Assembly (NCBI RefSeq): GCF_000220565.1
Contig: NZ_AFPM01000101.1
Span: 1-35,510 of the forward strand
DNA from: Oceanicola sp. S124
Lineage (GTDB): Bacteria > Pseudomonadota > Alphaproteobacteria > Rhodobacterales > Rhodobacteraceae
Length of the DNA stretch: 35,510 nt
Reading direction: 5' to 3'
Both the position numbers and the translations under genes were made by a program. Position 1 is the first letter of the stretch. Each line of letters begins with the position of its first letter. The notes below the pieces were generated by a model that saw nothing but the letters and a program-made list of their open reading frames with translations, was not told the DNA's origin and made no database searches. Below, in pieces: positions 10,740 through 16,966 of this stretch.

Positions 10740-11419
10740 CGCTGCCACCAGGGCAGGGCCTTGAAGTCCGCATTGATCTGCACGGGGTCGTATTCTGCGC
10801 GGATCCAGTCCTCGAAGCCGATCGGCGAGGCGGCATTACGCGCCGCGTAGAGGTCCAGGATGTAGTCCAGCACGCCGGTGCGGCTCTTGCGGAAATGGAT
10901 GTATTTCGTCGACAGCATCTTGCGGGCCTCTTCCACCGGGCGGCCCTCGATGCACATCAGGTAGATGGCCGAGGCGAAGCCGGCCCGGTCGGCGCCTGAC
11001 TTGCAGTGCATGACGAAGGGGCGGGGGATCCAGCGGAAGGTGTCGATCACTTTCAGGATTTCCTCGGCGGGGACGGCCCGGCGGGCGTGCAGGCTGCAGT
11101 CGACCAGCGTCAGGCCGAGGGCCTCGCAGCTTTCCCGCTCGGTCAGGTAATGGGCCGCGCCGCCGGCGCCGCGCAGGTTGAGCACATGGGTGATGCCCAT
11201 CTCCTTCATCTGCGCGAACCGCTTGTGGGTCGGGTGGTTCGAGCGCCAGACCCCCGGGGCGATCTGGAAGAAGTTGGTCCAGAAGGTGCGCAGGACCGCA
11301 TGATCGAACCAGAGATTGTAGATATGCGCCCGCCGCCGCTTCTCCGGGCTGGAGAGGTCGGTATTGTAGTGATTGCGCAGATCACGCTCCCATTGGCGGA
11401 TCCTGTCGGTGAGTGTCAT
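10736..11419 (-). CDS. Dual-specificity/tyrosine phosphatase-like protein
   Basis: A 227-residue cytoplasmic protein with the Cys-based phosphatase signature HCKSGADRAG at residues 138-147 (nucleophile Cys139, phosphate-binding Arg145). Upstream there is the substrate-side strand GVWRSNHPTHKRFAQMKEMG and THVLNLRG, typical of bacterial DSP/Siw14-like phosphatases. Such enzymes hydrolyse phosphotyrosine, inositol phosphates or phospholipid phosphates. The 4-base overlap with the downstream ABC exporter gene suggests one operon. An inferred possibility is that it acts on a phosphorylated lipid or saccharide handled by that exporter. Fold and catalytic motif are clear; substrate is not. Confidence 0.85.
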
Positions 11420-12044
11420 GCCGAGCCCTTGTCCTTGGTTCCGGCGCGATGACCGGCAGTATGCCCCCGGGGAAAACCCGCCTCCATGTAGGCGAGGAGG
11501 CGGCGCGAGGCAAGCTTGGCGGGGCGTCAGGGCCCGCGGGCCGGCATGGAACAGAGCGCGGCAGGACCGCGGAGAGGCGCATCAGGCGCCGCACCACGCG
11601 GGGGCGCCGCTGAAGGAGCGGCATCATCCGGGATTGTCGTAGCCCGGTTCGACGCTGCCCCAGTCGGCTCTGACTCAGCCGATGATCCGCAGCCCGTACC
11701 TCAGTCGCGGCCGCTGACTGTGGCTGTTCAGCAGCGGGTCGTCCGGCGACGCAGCTCTGCCCCCGTGACCCGTCCAGCTGCAGCCATCCGGCGACGGCAG
11801 GCCCGTCGGCCCGTTCCCGGTCCGGCAGCCCGACCGCAGGGGCGCCGTCGGCATTGCGCAGACAGGTCCCTCGCAGGGGCGCTGCGGCAGATGCCTGCGG
11901 TTCGGTCTGTGGCAGCGGCGGGGGCCTTTCCGGGCGCGCCATGGATTGACCTTGCCCGGCGCGCCGCTAAAGCTTGGCGCGCGCCTCGTGACCGCCGGAG
12001 ACTTCCGGCCCCGGACGCCTCCTGTTCCAGTGAAAGGACCTGAC
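11420..12044. other. 625-bp divergent intergenic region
   Basis: No open frame here resembles a protein and codon use is not gene-like. The right end (11930-11985) has three GGCGCGC(C) palindromic cores within about 50 bases, next to the likely promoter of the class V aminotransferase gene. The left end must carry the promoter of the phosphatase/ABC operon, but no good box was found. It is unusually long for this gene-dense window, so a small RNA or a lost gene is possible. Confidence 0.45.
11946..11973 (+). promoter_or_regulatory. Candidate promoter of the class V aminotransferase gene
   Basis: TTGACC at 11946-11951 and TAAAGC at 11968-11973, 16 bases apart, about 70 bases before the start codon. 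The spacer contains a GGCGCGCC palindrome that could bind a regulator. The -10 match is only moderate. Confidence 0.4.
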
Positions 12045-13256
12045 ATGAGCCTTGCCCATGGTCGCCCCTACCTTGCGATTCCCGGACCTTCGGTCATGCC
12101 CGATGCGGTGCTGCAGGCCATGCACCAGCCGGCGCCGAACATCTACGAGGGCGATATCGTTACCCTGGTCGAGGGCATCGTGCCCGACCTCAAGCGCGTG
12201 GCGAAGACCGAGGGCGAGGTGGCGATCTACATCGCCAACGGGCACGGCGCCTGGGAGGCCGCCCTGTCGAACCTGTTCCAGCCCGGTGACCGGGTGCTGA
12301 TCCCCGCCACCGGCCGCTTTGCCCATGGCTGGGCCGACATGGCCGTCGGTCTGGGCATCGTGCCGCAGATCATCGAGTTCGGGACGAAGTCCCCCATCGA
12401 CGCGGCCCGCATCGAAGAGATCCTGGCCGCCGATACCGCCCATGAGATCAAGGCGGTGATGTTCAGCCACGTGGACACCGCCAGCTCGATCCGCAACGAT
12501 CCGCGCCCGCTGCGCGCCGCGCTGGATGTGGCCCGGCACCCGGCGCTGCTGATGGCCGATTGCATCGCCTCGATGGCCTGCGACGAGTTCCACATGGACG
12601 CCTGGGGCGTCGACGTGGCGATCACCGGCTCGCAGAAGGGGCTGATGGTGCCGCCGGGACTGTCCTTCGTCTTCTTCAACGACCGCGCCAAGGAGTTGCG
12701 GGCGGCGAACCCGCGGGTCTCGCGTTACTGGGACTGGGTGCCGCGCACCGAGGCGCAGGCGGTCTACCAGTATTTCGGCGGCACCTCTCCGACGCACCAC
12801 CTGTTTGGCCTGCGCGCCGCGCTGGACATGCTGCACGGCGAGGGGATGGAGCAGGTCTGGGCCCGTCACGCCACGCTGGCCCGGGTGGTCTGGGCCGCCT
12901 GCGAGCGCTGGTCCGAGGCCGGGGCCCTGACGCTGAACATCGCCGAGCGCGGGCTGCGCAGCCATGCGGTGACCGCGCTTGGCCTCGGGGTCGGCAATGG
13001 CCAGAAGCTGCGGCGCTGGACGGCGGACAATGCCGGGCTGACGCTGGGGCTGGGTCTTGGCATGGCAACCGCAGAGGACCCGGAGGGCACCGGCTTCTTC
13101 CGCATCGGGCACATGGGGCATCTCAATGCCCACATGGTGCTGGGCGCGGTCGGGGTGATCGAGGCCGGACTTCAGGCCCTGCAGATCCCCCATGGCAAGG
13201 GTGCGCTGGAAAAGGCCGCCGAGGTCGTGGCCCAGCCCGGCGCGGTTGCCTTCTGA
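12045..13256 (+). CDS. Class V PLP aminotransferase (alanine/serine-glyoxylate aminotransferase type)
   Basis: A 403-residue fold-type I enzyme. The start at 12045 follows AAAGGA by six bases and gives MSLAHGRPYLAIPGPS, the normal family opening (GPGPxxxP-like). Seen: ANGHGAWEAALSNL at about 64-77 (cofactor phosphate-binding turn), HVDTASS at 142-148, ADCIASM with the cofactor Asp172, and the Schiff-base lysine Lys198 in ITGSQKGLMVPPG. This subgroup moves amino groups between serine or alanine and glyoxylate, or acts on related small amino acids. The exact substrate pair is open because no serine-cycle gene is adjacent. It is monocistronic and faces the second aminotransferase gene tail to tail. 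Confidence 0.88.
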   Translation: MSLAHGRPYLAIPGPSVMPDAVLQAMHQPAPNIYEGDIVTLVEGIVPDLKRVAKTEGEVAIYIANGHGAWEAALSNLFQPGDRVLIPATGRFAHGWADMAVGLGIVPQIIEFGTKSPIDAARIEEILAADTAHEIKAVMFSHVDTASSIRNDPRPLRAALDVARHPALLMADCIASMACDEFHMDAWGVDVAITGSQKGLMVPPGLSFVFFNDRAKELRAANPRVSRYWDWVPRTEAQAVYQYFGGTSPTHHLFGLRAALDMLHGEGMEQVWARHATLARVVWAACERWSEAGALTLNIAERGLRSHAVTALGLGVGNGQKLRRWTADNAGLTLGLGLGMATAEDPEGTGFFRIGHMGHLNAHMVLGAVGVIEAGLQALQIPHGKGALEKAAEVVAQPGAVAF

Positions 13257-13265
13257 GGGCGACCA

Positions 13266-13284
13266 GCGCCGACGCGGTCGGCGC
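13266..13284 (+). terminator. Hairpin after the class V aminotransferase gene
   Basis: Perfect 8-base arms (GCGCCGAC 13266-13273, GTCGGCGC 13277-13284) with a three-base loop, ten bases after the stop codon. There is no T-run, so termination is only probable. Confidence 0.4.
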
Positions 13285-13508
13285 CACGTAGAGGGGGGCG
13301 GCGGGGTGACCCCCGCCCTACGCGCCGCGCTGCGGCAGTGTCTTTCAACTGGTCCGGTTCCCTGAGGCAGGGCCGGGACAGGGGCCCCGGTACGGCGGAG
13401 ACCGCGCAGGCCCGGAAGGGCGCGCTTCGGAGCGCCGGGCTCGACCGCACCAAGCGTCCGGCGCGGCAATCTGCTCGCCCGGGCCGAGCGGGATTGGCAC
13501 AGACAGGT

Positions 13509-13583
13509 CTGACACGGGCAAGCCTGAAATGGTCCGGGCTGACAGGGGCAAGTCTGACAGGGGAAAGTCTGACGGGGGCAAAC
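13509..13583 (+). repeat. Five-unit 15-bp tandem repeat between the aminotransferases
   Basis: Five consecutive 15-base units starting CTGA at 13509, 13524, 13539, 13554 and 13569. Units 3 and 4 differ at one base; unit 2 is the most diverged. The unit length equals five codons. In one plus-strand frame the units read LTRAS, LKWSG, LTGAS, LTGES, LTGAN, resembling pentapeptide repeats. The frame then runs on into DNA antisense to the hisC-like gene, so a functional protein is doubtful. The rest of 13257-13684 holds no other recognisable gene. Confidence 0.8.
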
Positions 13584-13633
13584 TGTCTCGTGCAGACTTG
13601 GACCAGTCAGGATCGGACCATTCGGAAAGCGCC

Positions 13634-13675
13634 CGAACAGGCTAACCCGAACAGGCTAACCCGGATAGGCCCACC
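13634..13675 (+). repeat. Three-unit 14-bp tandem repeat
   Basis: CGAACAGGCTAACC occurs twice in a row (13634-13647 and 13648-13661), followed by a diverged copy (13662-13675). It ends ten bases before the stop codon of the convergent hisC-like gene. It is unrelated in sequence to the 15-bp array 50 bases upstream. Confidence 0.8.
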
Positions 13676-13684
13676 CGACCGGGA

Positions 13685-14791
13685 TCAGCCGAGGCGGGCG
13701 AGGGCGCGGGGCAGGGCCTCGGCCAGCAGGGTCATCTCCCTCTCGGGTCCGCAGGAGATGCGGATGCAGCGGTCCTGCGGCGCGACGAAGGGCATCCGCA
13801 CGAAGATCCCCTCTTCGGCCAGAGCCGCGACGAGGGCGCGGGCGCGGTCTCCGTCGCCGCCACAGTCGATGGTGACGAAATTCGTCGCCGAGGGCAGGGG
13901 CACCAGCCCGTTGTCGCGGGCGATGGCCGCGATGGCCTCTCGCGAGGCGGCGACGGCTGCGCGCACATGGCCCAGCCAGTCCTGATCCTGCAGCGCCGCC
14001 AGCGCGCCTGCCTGGGCCGAGCGGTTCATGCCGAAATGGTTGCGCACCTTGTCGAAGGCGCGGATCAGCTCTTCGGGGCCGAGGGCGTAGCCGACGCGCG
14101 CTCCGGCCATGCCGTAGCCCTTCGAGAAGGTCCGCATGCGGACCAGCCGGGGGTCGTCGACCGGCAGCGGCACGGCGGCCTCTTCCGGGGCGAATTCGCC
14201 ATAGGCTTCGTCCAGCACCAGCAGGGTGCCGGCGGGTAGCGCCGCGAGCGCCTCGGCGATCGCAGCGCCCGGCAGGTAGCTGCCCATGGGATTGTCGGGG
14301 TTGGCGAAATAGACCAGCTTGGCGTCGACCTCGGCGGCGCGGGCGATGAGGGCGGGCAGGTCCTCGGCGTCATCGCGATAGGGCACTGTTTCGATCCGGC
14401 CGCCGAAGCCTGCGACGTGGTAGTTGAAGGTCGGATAGGCCCCGGCAGATGTGACGATCACGTCTCCCGGCGCCACGGTCAGGCGCACGAGGTCGCAGAG
14501 CAGCCCGTCGATGCCGCCTCCGACGACGATATTGGCCACCTCGCAGCCCCAGTGGTCGGCCAGCGCCGCGCGCAGCTCGTGGCTGGCCGGATCGCCGTAT
14601 TGCCAGATCCCGCTGGCCGAGCCGGTCATCGCCACCAGTGCGCGGGGCGAGGGGCCGAAGCCGTTCTCATTGGCGCCGAGGCGGGCGGCGAAGGGGGCGC
14701 CCCGGCGGCGCTCAAGCTCTTCCGGGCCGGTGAAGGGCACGGTCGAGGGCAGGGCAGCGGCGAGGGCGGTCAGGCGGGCATTGGTTGTCAT
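13685..14791 (-). CDS. Class I/II PLP aminotransferase, histidinol-phosphate aminotransferase type
   Basis: A 368-residue enzyme starting at the ATG at 14791 (MTTNARLTAL). A longer in-frame opening reaching 15058 is rejected because it is low complexity and unlike the family. Seen: LGANENGFGPSP at 38-49, YGDPASHELRAALA at 65-78, NPDNPMGSYL at 164-173, DEAYGEF at 194-200 with the cofactor Asp194, and the Schiff-base Lys224 in RTFSKGYGMAGARVGYA. The C-terminal RISCG holds the substrate-carboxylate Arg. These features fit HisC-like enzymes, which act on histidinol phosphate or aromatic amino acids. No other his gene is near, so it may be a paralogue with a different role. The hisC symbol is withheld for that reason. 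Confidence 0.88.
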   Translation of the reverse strand: MTTNARLTALAAALPSTVPFTGPEELERRRGAPFAARLGANENGFGPSPRALVAMTGSASGIWQYGDPASHELRAALADHWGCEVANIVVGGGIDGLLCDLVRLTVAPGDVIVTSAGAYPTFNYHVAGFGGRIETVPYRDDAEDLPALIARAAEVDAKLVYFANPDNPMGSYLPGAAIAEALAALPAGTLLVLDEAYGEFAPEEAAVPLPVDDPRLVRMRTFSKGYGMAGARVGYALGPEELIRAFDKVRNHFGMNRSAQAGALAALQDQDWLGHVRAAVAASREAIAAIARDNGLVPLPSATNFVTIDCGGDGDRARALVAALAEEGIFVRMPFVAPQDRCIRISCGPEREMTLLAEALPRALARLG

Positions 14792-15152
14792 GAACGCGGA
14801 AGTAAGCCTCGGTTGCGGCGCGGCGCAAGAAAAATCGGCGGCGGTCGGGAGGATGCGCAGGCAGCCGGGGCAGGGCAGCAGGGGGACAGGCCCGCTGCCG
14901 GTCCGCCGGAGCGGATGCAGGGCCCTTGCGCTGGTGCAGGATCGGGGGCGCAGGACCGGGGCACGGCAGGGGGCGCGGCAGGGCAGGTGGCGCGCGGCGG
15001 CAGCCTCGGGCCCCTTGCGCAAAAGGTGACGACATTCGTCATCGTCCGGTTCTTGCATTGAAGGCTGGTAGCGGGAAAGCTGGGGGCGGCAAAGGCCAAG
15101 AGATCAGAGACCACGGACCGGCGCTGCCACATGCCGGACAGGAGAGCCCGAG
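14792..15152. other. 361-bp divergent intergenic region
   Basis: Lies between the start of the hisC-like gene and the secreted hypothetical gene. The left two-thirds are purine-rich on the plus strand, with many GGGGCAGG/GGCAGGGC-like words and no coding signal. The right third contains a palindrome (15027-15041) and the start-proximal region of the secreted protein gene. Confidence 0.5.
15027..15041. promoter_or_regulatory. Palindromic operator-like site
   Basis: TGACGACATTCGTCA is a perfect 6+3+6 inverted repeat. TTGCGC at 15015-15020 lies just upstream, so the palindrome would fall between -35 and -10 of a promoter for the gene at 15153. That is a typical position for a repressor. The regulator is unknown. 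Confidence 0.4.
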
Positions 15153-15677
15153 ATGACCCGCCCCAGTCTTCACTCCCCCGCCCCGCGCGCCGGAGCCTTC
15201 CGGTGCCTGATGCTGGCCGCCCTGCTGCTGGCGCCTGCCGGTGCGGCGCTGGCGCGGGACTGGACCATGGCCGAAGCGACCCTGCAGGAATATGACGAGG
15301 AATGCTTCCTGATCTCGTCGCGCAAGGGCTGGCAGCGGGTCGAACTGCTGGACGAACCCATTGCCTTCGACTTCCGCACCGGCTCGCGCGATCGCTGGAC
15401 GGTGGATGCGGCGCGCTATGACCCGGTGACCTACATGGGGCACGGGGCCGCGGACGAGGCCGCGCTGGCGCCCTATGCGCAGTACAAGTACCGCCGCGAC
15501 CTGCCCTTCGGCCGCATGCTGGCGCGCGCCGATGGCGGCCCGGCTCTGGACGTGGGCAGCGACCCCTCCTACGACGAGGCGCAGCGCGTGCTCTCGGCGC
15601 TGAACCTCGACTTCCGCATCAACGACACCGGGCTGGGCGACAACCAGGGCAGCGTCGAAGTCTGCATTCTCTACTGA
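15153..15677 (+). CDS. Secreted hypothetical protein
   Basis: A 174-residue protein I do not recognise. The ATG at 15153 follows AGGAGAG by about seven bases. Residues 1-35 form a signal peptide: Arg-containing start, hydrophobic LMLAALLLAPAGAALA, cut near ALA-RD. The mature part, about 140 residues, is polar with aromatic-rich patches (ATLQEYDEECFLISSRKGW, YAQYKYRRDLPFG) and ends EVCILY. Two Cys, near residue 50 and four residues from the end, could form one disulfide in the periplasm. No membrane segment or lipobox. It stands between the hisC-like gene and a crotonase gene 150 bp downstream, and neither suggests a role. Coding character is good. Confidence 0.75.
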   Translation: MTRPSLHSPAPRAGAFRCLMLAALLLAPAGAALARDWTMAEATLQEYDEECFLISSRKGWQRVELLDEPIAFDFRTGSRDRWTVDAARYDPVTYMGHGAADEAALAPYAQYKYRRDLPFGRMLARADGGPALDVGSDPSYDEAQRVLSALNLDFRINDTGLGDNQGSVEVCILY

Positions 15678-15827
15678 TCGCCTCCTCCGGCCCCGGGGGC
15701 ATGCCGCCGCCGCCCCGGCGGGCGGCGAGGCCCTGTTCGTGACGTTGCGTTGACGCCGCGGCGGCCCTCTCGACACATCGCGGGGCGGGGCAGATGATCC
15801 CCCCAGGGAATGAGGAGGATCAGACAG

Positions 15828-16649
15828 ATGGACCGCAACAACCTGCAATTCGGTGGCGATGGCCCGCGCGTGCGTGTCGAGATCCGCGACCACGTGGCCC
15901 ATGTGACCCTTGTGCGCTCGGGCAAGATGAACGCCGTGGATACCGACATGGCGCGCTCGATCATCGGAGCCGGAGAGGCGCTGAGCGGGCGCAGCGACAT
16001 CCGCGCCGTGGTGCTTGCGGGCGAGGGGCGCGCCTTCTGCGCGGGGCTGGACGTGGCCTCGTTCACCGAATTCGCCGGGACGGACCCCGAGGCGCGGGTG
16101 ATGCCGCGCACTCATGGCGATGCCAACCTCTACCAGCAGCTCTGCCTGGTCTGGCGAGAGCTTCCGGTGCCGGTGATCGCGGCGCTGCACGGGGTGGCCT
16201 TCGGCGCCGGCTTGCAGCTGGCGGTGGCGGCGGATGTGCGCATTGCCCATCCCGAGACGCAGCTGGCGATCATGGAGGCCAAGTGGGGCCTCGTGCCGGA
16301 CATGGGCGGCATGGTGCTGCTGCCGCGGCTGCTGCGCTCGGACGTGCTGCGGTTGCTGACCTACACGGCGCGTCCGGTCACGGCGGCGCAGGCACTGGAC
16401 TGGGGGCTGGTGACCGAGATCGCCGAGGATCCGCTGGCCGCCGCCCAGGCCCTGGCCACCGAGATCGCCGGCAAGTCGCCCTCGGCCATGCGGGCGGCCA
16501 AGGCGCTGATCGCCCTGGCCGAAAGCGGCGCTCCGGCAGATCAGGTCCTCTACGAGGAGAGCCGGGCGCAGACCGGGTTGATCGGCGGCAAGCACCAGAT
16601 GGAGGTGATCGCCGCCAACATGGCGGGACGGGCGCCCGACTTCGACTGA
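15828..16649 (+). CDS. Crotonase-family enzyme, possible dienoyl-CoA isomerase
   Basis: A 273-residue enoyl-CoA hydratase/isomerase-family protein. The start at 15828 follows GAGGAGGA by eight bases. The two oxyanion-hole stretches are present: GRAFCAGLDV (67-76) and GVAFGAGLQLA (122-132). In hydratases the second stretch carries a catalytic Glu (CELA), but here it is Gln130. The other acid is kept as Glu150 in IMEAKWGLVPDMGG, and an Asp lies eight residues later (Asp158). An E/D pair at that spacing matches delta3,5-delta2,4-dienoyl-CoA isomerases (rat ECH1 Glu196/Asp204). Isomerase activity on unsaturated fatty acyl-CoA is thus more likely than hydration, though this is inferred. It appears monocistronic. 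Confidence 0.9.
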   Translation: MDRNNLQFGGDGPRVRVEIRDHVAHVTLVRSGKMNAVDTDMARSIIGAGEALSGRSDIRAVVLAGEGRAFCAGLDVASFTEFAGTDPEARVMPRTHGDANLYQQLCLVWRELPVPVIAALHGVAFGAGLQLAVAADVRIAHPETQLAIMEAKWGLVPDMGGMVLLPRLLRSDVLRLLTYTARPVTAAQALDWGLVTEIAEDPLAAAQALATEIAGKSPSAMRAAKALIALAESGAPADQVLYEESRAQTGLIGGKHQMEVIAANMAGRAPDFD

Positions 16650-16966
16650 GAGCGGATGACCGCACGCGCCGCTCAGTCGGCGGCGCTGCGGCGATGGCCC
16701 GAAAGAGGGCCGCAGCCCGTCGCGGCGCGTGCCAACGGTGGTTTGCCGGGCAGGATCTCCCGTGTCGCGTCGACCTTCAGGCGGCGTCGGACAGCCCGTC
16801 CGGTGCTGTCTTTCGATGGATTGCCCGATCCCGACGGGTCCGGTTCCGCCGCTCCATTCCGCACCGGCCCGATCCCGCCCTATCAACCGGGACGGCCTCG
16901 GCATGACACGGGGCGCCTGTCCGGGCGGACGGCACCCATGGCAGAGGTCCTGGTGGCCTGCGCGGT
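16650..16966. other. Gene-free convergent stretch
   Basis: About 317 bases between two gene ends. Open frames on both strands are Arg/Pro-rich, as expected from GC-rich non-coding DNA. No hairpin with a T-run and no recognisable gene was seen. Confidence 0.5.

Noticed and set aside
11382..11942. Open frames of 175-186 codons in the phosphatase/aminotransferase gap
   Set aside because: Arg/Ala/Pro-rich translations on both strands, no family resemblance and no ribosome site.
13338..13985. Plus-strand frame containing the five-residue repeats, as a real pentapeptide-repeat gene
   Set aside because: The frame has only five repeat units, no clear ribosome site and runs 300 bases antisense through the hisC-like gene. 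Kept only as a finding on the repeat.
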